Numbered from the stretch's first letter, positions 25,096 to 38,004 are shown. The stretch is DNA of 64,000 bases from Mastigias papua (GCA_964019165.1 OZ025279.1:10509117-10573116), one strand, 5' to 3'. Made by a program: numbers and translations. Notes: generated by a model not told the origin, from the letters alone.

Positions 25096-25356
25096 ATCTT
25101 GATCCGCCAACATTTAACACATCATCGCAGAGTAATACATCAGCTGTAGAAGGCAGATATTTCTCTGTTATATGCAATGCAACAAGCAATCCAAGTGCAA
25201 AATACAGATGGACTAATTCATCTGGGCAAATCGTATCTAGTACTCGAATCTTGGTGTTTTCAACTATACAGCGTGATGATGCTGCAACATATACTTGTAT
25301 TGCAAATAATTCAGCTGGTTTAGAGACGAAGTCCTCATTAATGATAAATGTGCAAT
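25096..25356 (+). CDS. RPTP exon: Ig domain H
   Basis: 261 nt, phase 1-1, acceptor tttttag, donor T|GTGAGT. Domain reads LDPPTFNTSSQSNTSAVEG..., with Cys in SVICNATS, Trp in KYRWTNSS and Cys in ATYTCIANNSAG. It founds the H-to-N family (87 codons each). The acceptor lies about 75 bp after a TG microsatellite, so the exon sits directly at the end of the triplicated region. Confidence 0.88.
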
Positions 25357-26409
25357 GTGAGTTGGACCTTCGTCCATTTTTCGTATTACTTGTTTGCTAT
25401 GTTGTTTCTTGCATGCATTAATTACCTTTGTTTAGATTAAATTGATTTATACAGACTTAAGAAATCTTAGATATAATTCTGGGTTAATATCATAACAGAA
25501 AGCGCTTTCTCAATATTAACTAGCCGAAATGCTTTTCACTGCTCTTTCTAAAGCAATATAGTTTCCTCACATAGCTGACCGTTACGATTCCTAGGCTACG
25601 CTCACATGAGCAAACTCTAGCCTCTCTGACTTTTAAGTCGACTTGGCACTCATATAGATCTGTAGTAGAACCGCTCCTGGAGTGCTCACATGAAGCAAGA
25701 GAACTGAATATCAGAATCCCCGCCGGGAGACCTGCTTATTTATTTATTTCAAAATGTGCATTTGCAGAATAAGTCAAGGGAACTCAACTCGGCCTGATAA
25801 GGCCCGTGTGAAGGGAAGCAAATAAGGAGTCACGACCAAGTTTCAAGCCGACCTGACACACACATCACTCTGTGTTTCTCATGTGAGGACTTCCTTACTC
25901 GTCATAACGCACACTGTTAAAGATTATCAACAACTCTTTTGTATTGCTTATAAAATGTTGAAATAGAGACGTCGTGAAGATATGAAGATGTTGCTAGTAG
26001 GACGACGGGAGGGGTGTGTGAAACAAAGATTTGCTGAAAAGTTTGGCGTAGTTTCCTTGGATTTGGTGTGGTTCCTAGCAGCACAACCAAGACTTATGAA
26101 GTCCTGTTTACGCTGGAAACTCCTGGTAGGGTTCGACTCAGGTTCAGCCTAAGTTCAACTAAACCGGAGTGAACCCAGTTACGTTTGCACTATGGCTAAA
26201 TTCACACTGCTCCGTTTCCATTTCTATCTGTTTTTGGAAATGAAAGCACAGCCCCTTCACATTACTCAGTTTCCAAATAAAAAAGCTATGAAAACGATAG
26301 GCGTTCACATTGCTCCAGCGAAAACACAGTCACAATCTCCCTTTCAAAGCGAATCCTTTTATATCAACCACAAAACTGGTGTAAAGACTTCAAACGCGAA
26401 GAAACTCAG
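25357..26409. other. Intron H-I, first part: MITE-like debris
   Basis: No exon. Contains segments with transposon-end character, such as ggctacgctcacatgagcaa (25591) and tctcatgtgagg (25875), and gttcgactcaggttcagcc (26127), similar in wording to 32100-32180 and 32640-32830. Confidence 0.4.
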
Positions 26410-26750
26410 TACTGTTTCATATGTCGTGCCGCAAAGTGCCGTACCAGTCAAATTTTTCCTGACTTTAGTTGGTGCGGCGCGACTCATATGAAACCACTTT
26501 CATACACGGTACGACTGTCCCGTACCAAACGGCAAAAGCCTCTCATCTGGGTCGATCTGGTACAACAGGATAGACATTTTCTATTGTGAGCCAGGTTGAT
26601 TCGTTAAGGTGTTTGACACACTGTGCATGCTCTTTGAGAATGTGTCACGGCACGACACGCGAAACATAGGCGTACTCCTTTAAATCACAGTCGAACCGAA
26701 CCAAATTTAAACTGGTACGGCAAAGCGCGGCACGGCATATGAAACAGCCC
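26410..26750. mobile_element. MITE with inverted ends of about 45 bp
   Basis: Left end actgtttcatatgtcgtgcc; right end, reversed, ggctgtttcatatgccgtgc; the similarity continues for about 25 bp more on each side (both reach gccgtaccagt). No coding region. Target duplication not clear. Confidence 0.7.
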
Positions 26751-27039
26751 TTAGGCCATTCTCAATTTTCCATCAAGTAGTTAAGAAAACGTTGCTCTCA
26801 AGAATAGATATGCTACCCAATAAACCAAATGAAACGAGGTTGTTTTTACATGGACAGCTGACGGAGAAGTTTCCTTCCAAGCATAACGACCTACTATAAG
26901 GCTCAAAAGCTCTCGGAAGGCCAGACTGGAAAATTTGATGCACATCCACGATATCTTGGGCGCGCATTAGCCTATATGCTATATGTTTCTATATAAAATG
27001 CACAAAACCTTGGATGCGCAGTAACCAAATGTTCCAGTC

Positions 27040-27600
27040 TGCTAGGAGGTATTGGCCGGGAAAGTGTTCCAGCCAAATACAGCGATATTGCTGGGAGGAT
27101 AATTGGTTATTTAAGAAAGCATCAAGAAATGGTTGGTACAGAAAAAGATTACCCTCGCAGAGCAGATGAAATCACGAAGGAAAAAGTAGCAGGAAAACTG
27201 AAAGCAATCAGATTGACGTATAGAACAGCAATAAATTTAGGAAGAAAATGTGGGCTTGGCAGAGTGACTGAATTATTCCATTGTACTTTGAAAGTATGAA
27301 AAAATCTGGGAGGGCTCACTTGCAACAGCAACGGCTGCCAAATGGCATAGATTCATCAAATATTAACCAGGATGATTTTTGTGTAGAGACCAGTAGAATT
27401 CTTTCAGTAAAGGTAACTCCGAAGATTCTGACCCATATCTGGAAGTGTTTTCATCCACCTCATCAACATCAACGTCCATTGGTGCCCTTGATGCAGGTTC
27501 TGCTGACAGAGTTAGCAGGAGAAGGACTCTACCGGATAAAACACTAAGGATTCACATCTAATGGCTGACGCTTTCAAAGGCCTGGAAGTTCATTCTATAA
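27040..27600 (+). pseudogene. Myb/SANT-like protein relic of a Harbinger element
   Basis: Plus-strand frames read PRRADEITKEKVAGKLKAIR, LTYRTAINLGRKCGLGRV, a broken WEGSLATATAAKWH, and LPNGIDSSNINQDD. The pattern K-x-x-x-L-x-x-x-Y-R-x-A with a later G-x-GRV is that of Myb-like accessory proteins that accompany PIF/Harbinger transposases. Several stops and frame changes. It faces the transposase relic at 28860-29615 tail to tail, so both may come from one element. Confidence 0.5.
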
Positions 27601-28859
27601 AAGCAGTGAAGGCTTGAAGCAGTCTTTTGAAACAAGAAGAAACCTTTTAATTTGCTATTGTACTTCCTAATAATAGCAGAATGTAATAATAATAAAATCA
27701 GTATAATTTTTGTGGGACACCTCATGTGTTTACCTGGTGTTATGTTTACTTTGTCTTGTTTATTTATGGGTCCAAAGCTTTAACTAACACTCTTCTTATT
27801 TCCTTACCTTCTACTTCATTTGGATATGATCTTGGCCTGTTAATCTCTTTGGTGCTTAGAATTCCTTATCATAATTCAGATTGGTTGGTAGCTTTAATCG
27901 AACTTGAGGGGAGCATGAATGCATACGTGGTGCCAGCACTTGTAGCGTGGGGGTGTGGGGGCAGAGTCCCAGAAAAAATCCAGAACCACTCCCTTTCGGC
28001 ATTGAGTCGGTACCCTGTGTAAACGTAAAGATGCACCCGACTGTAGATAGAAGCGGCTGATGAACTTAATGAGGTTTGTGTGAGAATCGTCTTTAGCATT
28101 TATAAAATATGTGGAAAAATCTACCTTAACACATATTCAAAAAGGTAGGAACATTTAAAGCTCAAACTCTCCCGTAGCACCGCCACTGCATGGAGGTCAA
28201 ATAGAAAATTGTGCCAGGAGAAGCACATCTATTGGAATCAAGACTGCTTTCGACTGTAATTAATTCTGTAACCATATATGCTGAGAACAGGTGTAGCGTG
28301 CCATCCATAACTGCAGATGTACAGCAACAGTCTAAAGATAGAACCATTTGCAAAGTTGGTGATTTACGGACAGAACCACCTTTCAATGTTACTAGTTGCT
28401 TAGATATTGATCTCTATGAATCAAGACCATATGTTCTTACAGGGATCAATGATTACACCTGGGTAAATATGTTATAGTGACATAGGAGGACCCATCATGG
28501 TTGAATCCGACGCAACAGAAATATTTTGAAATTATAGCTTCCAGAATGGCTTAAGAGCCATCTCCTAGGTTAAATTTTGACAGATCATATTTACCGAATA
28601 ATTAGTTAAATATCTAGATTTACCGAAAAAGTTCTATATCTTCTAGATGTACCCTCCAGGCTAGGGGGATGTCGCAAGCTGCACCTCAGTTGCAACAATT
28701 TACAATGAAGAAACCATAGAGGAATAGCTATGAAGCCATAGGGATATACCTGCTTTATGTATTTTTTTTGTCAGATAAAGCTGCAGAATCGCATTTGGAA
28801 AGTCTGGAAATATAACCTCAGCGAATAATTGGGGTACTACCCCATTGCTTCCCTACTGT
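27601..28859. other. Intron sequence between the two Harbinger parts
   Basis: No recognisable gene. Frames at 28211-28477 (plus) and 28162-28386 (minus) overlap each other and have no family features. Confidence 0.35.
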
Positions 28860-29615
28860 CTAAGGGCCTGTCATTGATTGCAGCAAAAAACTTTTGTCAT
28901 TGCTTATAACATCTTTGCACAGCTCAGAGAAATTACATTGCGCAAAGTATACACAGATAACGGTTGGTAAATCATATAAGTTTATTTCCATTGCCCTGCG
29001 AAGGACTGGGATACGTCCTTTGAGCCTGCCATGTGGAGACTCTATTGCCATTCAAAATCTGGAGAGCATTATACCAAAATATTGCTCCTCTCAGGTGCTT
29101 CTTCCTCTGCCAAATCCTTTCGTCAATTACGGAAGTATTTGATAAGCTACATCTCCAAGAATTTATACTGGCACTGAATCTTCCCCAGGTACTACTTCAC
29201 GCGGGCAAGGTGGGATCATGACTGCTGCCTTGCCATTGCACACAAACCTAAGTAAAGCAATAACTGTAATAGCGTGAATATTTAAACTGTGTTGTGATTT
29301 TTGATTGCCGCAATCAATGGAATTTTCCCCGGGTTGCCTTAATTTGTATTGATATGAGTGCCAGCGACAGCTTGGAGGCTTTGAGGAAATCCAATGGCTG
29401 AGTAAAACTTAGCAGTGTTTTTGTTGCACATCTGCAACCATTGTTGGTACCATTGTACATTTTGCACCTACTATGTGTATGATTACAAAAGTTTTCCATC
29501 TGATTATGGTCGAAACTGTGGACCCAGCAATACCAAATGCAATTGCAACCTTTCGATAATGTGCTTCGTCTGACAAATAATAAAGGGTGACGGCTAGTTG
29601 AAGCTCAACACTCAA
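28860..29615 (-). pseudogene. PIF/Harbinger transposase relic
   Basis: Minus strand. N-terminal helix-turn-helix part at 29615-29480: VELQLAVTLYYLSDEAHYRK, VAIAFGIAGSTVSTIIR. C-terminal part at 29051-28870: AIESPHGRLKGRIPVLRRAM, which is the end of a DDE_Tnp_4 domain (RLKGR-x-x-VL-x-R-x-M). The middle is degraded. Transposase function is established for the family; this copy is dead. Confidence 0.75.
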
Positions 29616-29839
29616 CGGTACCCGAAAATTTGTTCTTTGTGAGGAAAGGGCGCAGTTTAGCGCATAAAAGATTAAAACTCTGCCGTTATACCCTAAACTC
29701 CTCTCTCCATTTTACTTCTATAACCCTTTATGCCAGCATATTTGACCACCAAGCATATGCTCTGCCAGATTGAATTATAGTAAATAGAATAGGGGCTGGT
29801 TAGGAAAGTGAACAGTAGAACAAAAGCAGGCTTTGTGGG

Positions 29840-31019
29840 ATGTTGAATTTCTGGTCACGTGACGAGGAGCCGGTAAGGGAATCCTACATTATGGCGACAG
29901 ACACTACAGAAGTGGATGTAAACAAATTGTTGGAAGATGATTATGCTTTTTCAGATTCCCTTATTGCGTCTACAGAGTTGGTTCTAGGTGGTGAGAGTAT
30001 TATGCTTACATTTATTCCCGATGAGGATGTTCTTGAAGTCGCAGGAGGACGAGAATTTCCCTGCAACCTTTGTCAGAGGGTCTTTCGGTCAAGGAATGGC
30101 CTAAATGCTCACAATGAAGTGGATCATTTTTCTCAACCAAATGAACCTTATTTCGCAAATGATGACTTCACAAGCTTCGTTGAGGAAGTAAGAGAAAGAC
30201 TTGCTACAGAAAAGTTGTACACAGTGGATTTCATTGAGAGATTTCCACACTTTGTGCCAGTTCAGCTTCAATCTTTCGTTAATAACTTAATCAGCAGTGA
30301 TCTTCTCGTCGGGAAACATAGGCACGATTATGATCGATCTTACACAAAGTACTCTATAGTGTTCAGTAAGGCACTGGAATACTTTCCCAACTTTAGAGTC
30401 GAAGTGGAAATTTCTTTCTATTACAGCTGGGAAAGACAATTCTGTACAACGTCAAAAGGAAACTTGAGCATAATTCGGGGAGGCATGAAGTGGAACATAC
30501 CGATCTGCAAACAGAGGAAAGGGGCCCCTTGGCATTTGTAGCTGGCTCGGTCTTAAGAATGCTTTACAGAAAGGCTGCATTTCATAAGAGAAATGGTCCT
30601 TGGCAAGAGGAAATCAAGTCTCTTTTCAGTAAAACATTGCGTGCTGACAGCCATGAAAATGCTTTTGTAGCAAGCAGGGATAGAGGTGGGCTATGGGCAG
30701 CTTCGGTAAAGGTAGCACACATATTTGAAATTGTTGAAAGAATTTTTAGAAAGCTTGTGGTTTCCACCTCTAGGTCAAGTCCTATCCATGAGATCAAACA
30801 GTCTTGCCTTGCAAACTCAACCATCACCTCAGTATGGAATTCCATTATAAGGACCATACAGAGCCGATCAATGCTGAGTGCAATCAACTCTGCTTGGAAA
30901 AGATAGTTGAGTGTTATGTGCGTGTAAGAGGTTTTTCCCACAGAAAAGACATTTGGAAGAAGCACCAAGAGCAAACAAAACTTGAAAAAAAGGAAAAGTC
31001 ACTGAGGAAGACTCTATAG
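29840..31019 (+). pseudogene. Intronless C2H2 zinc-finger gene, broken by two frame changes
   Basis: The first frame (29840-30541) holds one C2H2 finger, CNLCQRVFRSRNGLNA then HNEVDH (C-x2-C-x12-H-x4-H), after an acidic N-terminus. The frame changes between about 30394 and 30450 to one reading ILYNVKRKLEHNSGRHEVEH and GPLAFVAGSVLRMLYRK. It changes again near 30860-30900 to the tail LEKIVECYVRVRGFSHRKD and KKEKSLRKTL. The GPLAFVAG and YVRVR-F-x-x-x-KD motifs resemble multi-copy zinc-finger genes of early-branching animals that I cannot name. A cag|ctg at 30424-30429 could be an intron acceptor instead of the first frameshift. It sits in intron H-I in sense orientation and is probably transposon-borne or a retrocopy. 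Confidence 0.55.
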
Positions 31020-33205
31020 AGAAATAAAGAATCAGAGAAGTCAAACAAATTAAAGTTCTAAGTTTGCATTATCATAGATATGGACAAGGTAGATAGTCAC
31101 TGGTAGCATTATTAATAATACTATTGAAGCAGTAGTGTAGAGCTTGAAGCTTGGGGGATCAGCCCCCTAGATATAGCTTCAATAGTTTTAGGGGCTTAGC
31201 CTCCCCAATCTTTCTAAAAACTAGAGTAGGAGGAATAGGAAAACAGGGTAATGAAATATGTTTTTACATAAGAGATTCTGATTACATTTTCACTGTACAG
31301 GCTGCCATTTCTTTTCTGCTTGTAAAGCATCAGCAAAAGTGACAAAAACAAGGGTTGACCTATTTCCCACCTTGGTATTCTATCTGAGCCACCCTAGCTA
31401 TTAATTTAGCTCTAAACCACTGAATTATAGATAGTAGATAATCGTAGTTTATTATATAATACCAATATAGCTATAATTTCCAGGATAATTTTTGTCATTG
31501 CCAGTTGAATTTCAAACAGGTACTCTTGAGTGCCTAATAGAAACGGGGTTGAAATAAATGTGGGGGTTGGAAGAGATGGGGGGCTTGGAAAATGATACAG
31601 ACTTTTATAGAGATGCAATGGTTATCTTGCCACAGATTTATATCAATGATACATTATATCAAATTTATATCAATCTAATTACATTGTCAACACATGCTAT
31701 CAGTGTGCTTTTCTTATGATTGTTTTTACTTGCAGGCCAAAATATCTTCTATGAAAATTATATGTGATGACATCTCACTTAAGAAAATTAATAGGCTGGG
31801 GTTTGAAATAAGAATGTCCTGAGTGGAAAATTTGCTGGATTCGCAAACGTGCTTGCGCTAGATTCGCAAACGATGCATAGTAGTTCTTCTCACTGAAGGC
31901 CTTCCCTAGACGAAATGGCCGCAATCCTTTGCATTTGTTGTCATCATGAGACCTCTTTGGCAAATTTCTACATGGAACTGATCCAGTGCGAAGTATTTTA
32001 CGGGCGGGAAATTCATCAATATTTTCACTTCAATGCAATATGCGCGCAAGACAAAAACGGATAGGTTTTTCGCTATTCTCACATGAAAACGGAGCAATGC
32101 GAACGGACCTAATAAAACCGAAGTTTTATTGTAAACCCGTACGTGGGTTGAGCCTGAGTTACTTAAGTACACGCATGCGTCTAAGGTGCTGTTAAGCAAG
32201 CGAAAATTTGCATAAACTGTGGACGAATCGCAAGGTTATGAAAGTATTATTGGTCTCATACTACAATGAAGTAGCCAACTCCCCTCCCCCGAAGAAACAC
32301 TATAGAGTTTTGTAGATAGGAAACTGCTACACCGTACAACGAATGACTTGTAAGAAATACAACAATTACGTCACAGTGGCACAACATTGTATGTTGGAGA
32401 GGAGAGGGAAGGTAAGGAACTTTGTGAAAAGCCTTTTGAAGGAAGTAGAAGGAAAGTTTTATCATCTGACCAATACGAGCATCGATCTACTAGTTCCAGT
32501 TGCACATCTAATAAAGTACAAACATCCAAAGCATGAAAAAGTACAGAAAGAAAGTAATGAAGTCATGACACAACTTCCCCACTCAATTGTGCTTGTGCTC
32601 ATGTATCACAAAATTAACCCGGGTTCAGCTCACTTCTTGAGCTGGCCTGTCTCAACCCGACTCAGCCTGGGTTGGCTGCGTTTACACTACACAGACTTTT
32701 ACTAAAGCAGGTTGAACTCGGGTTAAACCTGGATTAGTTTTCTCAGTGTAAGCAGGGCTTAAGGTGCCCTTTACATGATAGAAGTGAGCAGGGTTTGAGT
32801 TCAACTCGCTTTCTTAACCCGAGACGAGATTTCCATGTAAACACAGATTCATTTTAACAATGACAAGATGTTGATTTTGATTGGCTGATGGGGATGTCAT
32901 CACTATTGACTGCAGCGGAAGCAACTTTAAAAGTCTTTTGTAATACTTCATACTAAAGCCATTTCCACTATTAAGTCATATGTTCACTCGCTTCAATGTA
33001 GCATTACCTGAATCAGATGACGTAGAGAAGTTTCAAGTGAAACTTGGCTTGGGTTATGCATTACTTTGGCATTACAAACTGGAGTCTTTTCGTCGTAGGA
33101 TTACAGCAAGCTGTTTTATCCATATATTTGTAAAAGTATCATCTGTACTCCAGCATCAATATAATAGCATGGTATTGAATAATGTGTCCAAATCTTTATT
33201 TTTAG
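31020..33205. other. Intron H-I, last part
   Basis: No exon. Repeat-like segments at 31840-32240 (attcgcaaacg words) and 32640-32850 (ggttgaactcgggttaaacc, gtgtaagcagggcttaagg) look like MITE remains; ends not defined. Confidence 0.4.
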
Positions 33206-33466
33206 ACCTTGATAAGCCAACATTTAACACATCATCACAGATAAGTACATCAATTGCAGAAGGCAGATATCTCTATGTTGTATGCAGTGCAATAAGCAAT
33301 CCAAATGCAGCATACAGATGGACTAATTCATCAGGGCAAATCATTTCTAATACCCGTATCTTGGTGTTGCCGACTATACAAAGAAGTGATGCTAAGACAT
33401 ACACTTGTATTGCAAATAATTCAGCTGGTTTAGAGACGATGTCCTCTTTAATGATAGATGTGCAAT
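33206..33466 (+). CDS. RPTP exon: Ig domain I
   Basis: 261 nt, phase 1-1, acceptor tttttag, donor T|GTGAGT. Core: SVVCSAIS-type segment (YVVCSAIS), AYRWTNSSG, KTYTCIANNSAG. It belongs to the H-to-N family. It follows a 7.8-kb intron full of transposon remains, the longest between two Ig exons apart from the LINE-split one. Confidence 0.9.
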
Positions 33467-34188
33467 GTGAGTTGAAGTTTATTACATTCTTCTTCGTAAA
33501 TGTTTTTTTTTAATGTAACGCATAAAATTGTCCTTGAATTAACCATCTGAACTATTGGTCCTTGTATTCTTCAACATAGGTTGATGCATACTGGGTTGAA
33601 ATCAGTGAAAACCTTTCTTAGGCATTAATTTCAAAGCTCTCGGTTCACTCTTTAGCTCACAATAGTATAACTCCCAAGCCATTCTTGATATTTTAGTAGC
33701 AACATTTACAGCATGGATATTTGTTGTCTGGCAGCATTGGGTACAATTCTTTGAACGCTTTCCTGATGTCAATGACAATTCTTAGTGCTACATGTACTGG
33801 TGGACTTTTCAATGACTATACCGAATCTCTAGTTCAGAACAATTGATGGTGTCAAGAACCGTGTAGTACCATGTATGCAAGGTTAAGAACTACATTTTTA
33901 GCGAATCTAAGGAACTCAATACCAACCCAAATAAATTTAGAGTAGCGCAGAGATATTATTTGACAAATATTTGAATCTGATACCAGCTTACTCTTGTTTA
34001 TATTACGAATTTGAAATTTAGACAGTTGTACTGTTTCCTTATAGTTTTTGGACCTTTGGTTTGCATAACTACTGCAAACTAGTCTATATGCACGTTTTCT
34101 GCTTGTGAACTGCATGCTTTGGTAACCTTAGATACGATTTGATGACGGTAATAAAATGTAGAGTGATTTTTTGAAATTTCATTCTTAG
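33467..34188. other. Intron I-J
   Basis: No exon or element seen. Confidence 0.5.
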
Positions 34189-34449
34189 ATGTTGATCGGC
34201 CAACATTTAACACATCATCACAGAAAAGCATATCAGTTGTAGAAGGCAGATATCTCTCAGTTGTATGCAATACAACAAGCAACCCCAGTGTAGAATACAG
34301 ATGGACTACGTCATCAGGAGAAGTCGTTTCTAGTACCCGTACACTGATGTTTCCGAGTATACAGCGAAGTGATTCCAAAACATATACTTGTATTGCAAAT
34401 AATTCAGCTGGTTTAGAGATGACGTCTTCTTTGATGATAGATGTACAAT
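34189..34449 (+). CDS. RPTP exon: Ig domain J
   Basis: 261 nt, phase 1-1, acceptor attcttag, donor T|GTGAGT. Core: SVVCNTTS, EYRWTTSSG, KTYTCIANNSAG. It is an H-to-N family member that shares the V-V-S-S/T-T segment with exon L, so J and L are closer to each other than to K or M. Confidence 0.88.
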
Positions 34450-34947
34450 GTGAGTTGAATGATTATCAACTTGTCTAAAATTCCTTCATTCAATTTAGTA
34501 GTGAATTGACTACTGTAAAGCTACTTGCATTTTTGATACAGATGATGTACAGATGTTTGAAATCAGAATGACTTTTGTGCATATGCAGTATTCTCTCAAA
34601 TACTTCTGCTCTCTCTGATATTCCTCCTTCTAATAGCATTTAGCTTAGCAGACGTATAAAAGATTTAGCGGTTACTATATTCAGGAAGAAAAGTTACGAC
34701 TAAAACTGTAGATTAAACTGCTATTAAAATTCGAAGCTGCCCTACTGACTAGCCCACTGTCAAAGTAAAATGCCCTAGACACTTTCCGGAAGTTATTCAA
34801 ACAATATGAAATGTTGCTTCCATACTTTGAAATATTATCCCTACCTCTCTGTGGTATTCTGGTATTCAAGTGAGTATACGGAATTCTCGTATGCAAGACT
34901 TCGGAATTAGTATTGTCTTATTAATTTGTGTGACTCGTTATTTTCAG

Positions 34948-35208
34948 ATCTTGATCGGCCAACATTTAACACATCATCACAGAAGAGTATATCAATTGTA
35001 GAAGGCAGATATCTCTCAGTTGTATGCAATGCAACAAGCAATCCAAATGCAGAATACAGATGGACTAATTCATCGGGGCAAATCATTTCTGGTACTCGAA
35101 GCCTGGTGTTTCAAGCTATAAAGAGAAGTGATGCTAAGACATACACTTGTATTGCAAATAATTCAGCTGGTTTAGAAACTATGTCCTCTTTAATGGTAGA
35201 TGTCCAAT
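34948..35208 (+). CDS. RPTP exon: Ig domain K
   Basis: 261 nt, phase 1-1, acceptor ttttcag, donor T|GTGAGT. Core: SVVCNATS, EYRWTNSSG, KTYTCIANNSAG. It is almost identical to exon M, 1,795 bp downstream, and the introns before the two are homologous as well, which marks a recent duplication of the K-L pair. Confidence 0.9.
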
Positions 35209-35650
35209 GTGAGTTGAGAGTTTATCCATTGCTCTTGTTGCAACTGTTGTGATCAATATATTTATCTGCTACCTGCCATCTGTTACTACTGTATGTACTT
35301 GCAGAAGTTTCATTAAATCGTATGAACTTCACTTCTCAAGTTTTCATCTAGTCTGTAGTTTGGCTATGTTGACATATGAAAATAGAAGGGAATTCTTTTT
35401 GACCTACTATGATTTAGCAGAAGTAAGCAACAACATTCAGAGTAATAGAACGGCCCGAGAAGTGTTTGATTTATATTCGGTTTTTGAACTTGAGATCTCT
35501 GTTGATTGTCCTTATTATTTTGGATCTCTAGCTTGCATGATTGCTATAAATAGTTTGTGTGCACAGCCTCTACTGATGAACTGAATATCCTCATGATATT
35601 AGGTATGATGTCATGACAGTAATGAAGCACTAGGTAATTTTTAATTTCAG

Positions 35651-35911
35651 ATCTTGATCTGCCAACATTCAACACATCATCAAAGGGTAGTGTATCAGTT
35701 ATAGAGGGAAGATATTTATCTGTTGTATGCAATACAACAAGCAATCCAAATGTAGAATACAGATGGACTACAATATCAGGAGAAGTCGTTTCTACTACTG
35801 GTACCTTGGTGTTTCAGGCTATACAGAGAAGTGATACTAAGACATACACTTGTATTGCAAATAATTCAGCTGGTCTAGAGACGATGTCCTCTTTAATGAT
35901 AGATGTACAAT
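35651..35911 (+). CDS. RPTP exon: Ig domain L
   Basis: 261 nt, phase 1-1, acceptor aatttcag, donor T|GTGAGT. Core: SVVCNTTS, EYRWTTISG, KTYTCIANNSAG. The intron before it is homologous to the intron before exon N (shared stretch around 35390-35530 and 37450-37600), as expected if K-L and M-N are duplicated pairs. Its exon body is closer to J than to N, which hints at exchange between units. Confidence 0.88.
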
Positions 35912-36742
35912 GTGAGTTGAGTGTTTTTGTGGAGAAATACTTCATGGTATTTAACAATGAATAGATTTTAACAGCTAGTATTGTTTGATGTCAGAAGATG
36001 TATGGAGAATTGAAATCAGAAAAACTTTTGCGTAAATGTCATGTCCTTCAAATAACCCTGCCCTCTCTAACATTTCTGCCTTTAATATTCCCTCCCCTTA
36101 TCTATGCTTCAAAAAACTAATCCCACCATCTCTTAGAGTCCCGCTCGTACGTTTAATGAAAGAAGGTATATAGTGTATTTCAAAGAGCAACAGTATAAAA
36201 TCATGTGTAGAGAGGAAGTTATAAAGTATGCTATAGCAATCTGCAGTGACCTTGGCTAAGATGCTTAAAATTGGTAAAAGCGCCTATGAGTAGAAGACGC
36301 TGGAAAGATCTTCATTTAGTTCAGCAAAAGTACACCAGGATCTAGCGTTAACAACGTTTGAAAAGAAAAGTTAAAAATAAAGCTGTATAGAAAGCTACTA
36401 TTAAAATTCGAAGCTGCCCCACTGACTAGTCCAATGTCAAATTAACAGCCCAATCACTTTCCGAAAGTCATGCAAACACCTTGAAATATTACTTCCGCAC
36501 TTTAAAATATTATCGCTACTTCTCTGTTGTATTCTAGTATGCAAGTCAGTTTACGGCATTCTCATTTACAAGAGAGACTCCAGAATTAGTATGCTCGTGT
36601 TGCTGTGACTCTTTACTGTGTGCAAATATTACAGAACAATTTTCTCTAAACATGTAGTAAGTTATGTTACATACTACAGGATTGATATCACTTGATAAGG
36701 GTCTTAGCATACAAATTAATTTGTGTGACTCGTTATTTTCAG

Positions 36743-37003
36743 ATCTTGATCAACCAACATTTAACACATCATCACAGAAGAGTATATCAATTGTAGAAGG
36801 CAGATATCTCTCAGTTGTATGCAATGCAACAAGCAATCCAAATGCAGAATACAGATGGACTAATTCATCGGGGCAAATCATTTCTGGTACTCGAAGCCTG
36901 GTGTTTCAAGCTATAAAGAGAAGTGATGCTAAAGCATATACGTGTATTGCAGTTAATGCAGCTGGTTTAGAAACTATGTCCTCTTTAATGGTAGATGTCC
37001 AAT
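36743..37003 (+). CDS. RPTP exon: Ig domain M
   Basis: 261 nt, phase 1-1, acceptor ttttcag, donor T|GTGAGT. Almost a copy of exon K, differing near the F strand (KAYTCIAVNAAG against KTYTCIANNSAG), which also removes the NNS sequon. Cys and Trp core are intact. Confidence 0.9.
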
Positions 37004-37743
37004 GTGAGTTGAAAGTTTATGCATCTGTCAGCCATGTTATTTCTTATGTCTCATCAAGGCATTTGCCAAAAGTAGCTTCAAAATATTGTTAGTAGCATTC
37101 CTCAAACTAAGATGGTGTATAATGAAGTGAAGTTGGAGACAGTCTAGCCTTACATAGGTATTCATATCAATGATCTCAAATATAACTCACTGAGTTAGTA
37201 TTTACTCTCGCTCACAATAAGAGAAACTTCTCACTCAGCCTTAACATTTGCTAACAAGAAATGAAAATGAGAATGTATGTTCTTCTGGCAGAAATAAGTA
37301 GCTATAGCCAACAGTTTTCTCGGCTGGATGTCATTTGTTGCTACTGTATGTGTCTAAAGAATTTTCAGTAAATCGTGTGATTTTCACTTGAGCTGTCTTC
37401 ACTGGGTCTGTAGCTTTGACCACCGATTACTGTCCAGAAGCTTGGCTATGTTGTTATATGAAAATACAAGGAAATACTTTTTGACCCACTATGATTTAGC
37501 AGAAGTAAGCAACAAAATTCCGAGTAATAGAACGGCCCGTAAAATGTTTGATTTATATTCGGTTTTTGAACTTGAGATCTCTGTTGATTGTCCTTATTAT
37601 TTTGGATCTCTAGCTTGCATGATTTGCTACAAAATATTCTGTATGCACATTTCCCACTGATGAATTGCATATTCTGATGATCTTAGGTATGATTTCATGG
37701 CAGTAGTGAAGCACAGGTAATTTGTATGACTTGTTAATTTCAG

Positions 37744-38004
37744 ATCTTGATCTGCCGACATTCAACACATCCTCACAGATAAGTACAACAGTTACAGAAA
37801 GCAGATATCTTTCTGTTGTATGCAATGCAACAAGCAATCCAAATGCTGGATACAGATGGGTTACTTCATATGGACAAATCATTTCTAATACCCGTAATCT
37901 GGTTTTTGACAATATACAAAGAAGTGATGCTAAAAAGTATACTTGTATAGCAAATAATTCCGCAGGATTGGATCAGAGATCAACTATGACAGTTGTGGTG
38001 CATT
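37744..38004 (+). CDS. RPTP exon: Ig domain N
   Basis: 261 nt, phase 1-1, acceptor aatttcag, donor T|GTGAGT. Core: SVVCNATS, GYRWVTSYG, KKYTCIANNSAG, ending in TMTVVVHC. It is the last member of the H-to-N family and the most diverged at its C-terminal strand. Confidence 0.9.

Larger units (their letters stand above)
34500..36742. repeat. Duplicated intron-exon block, unit 1 and start of unit 2
   Basis: The intron before exon K (34700-34900) and the intron before exon M (36380-36560) share ctattaaaattcgaagctgc and neighbouring sequence. The introns before L and N are also homologous (see exon entries). The unit is about 1.8 to 2.1 kb. Confidence 0.85.
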
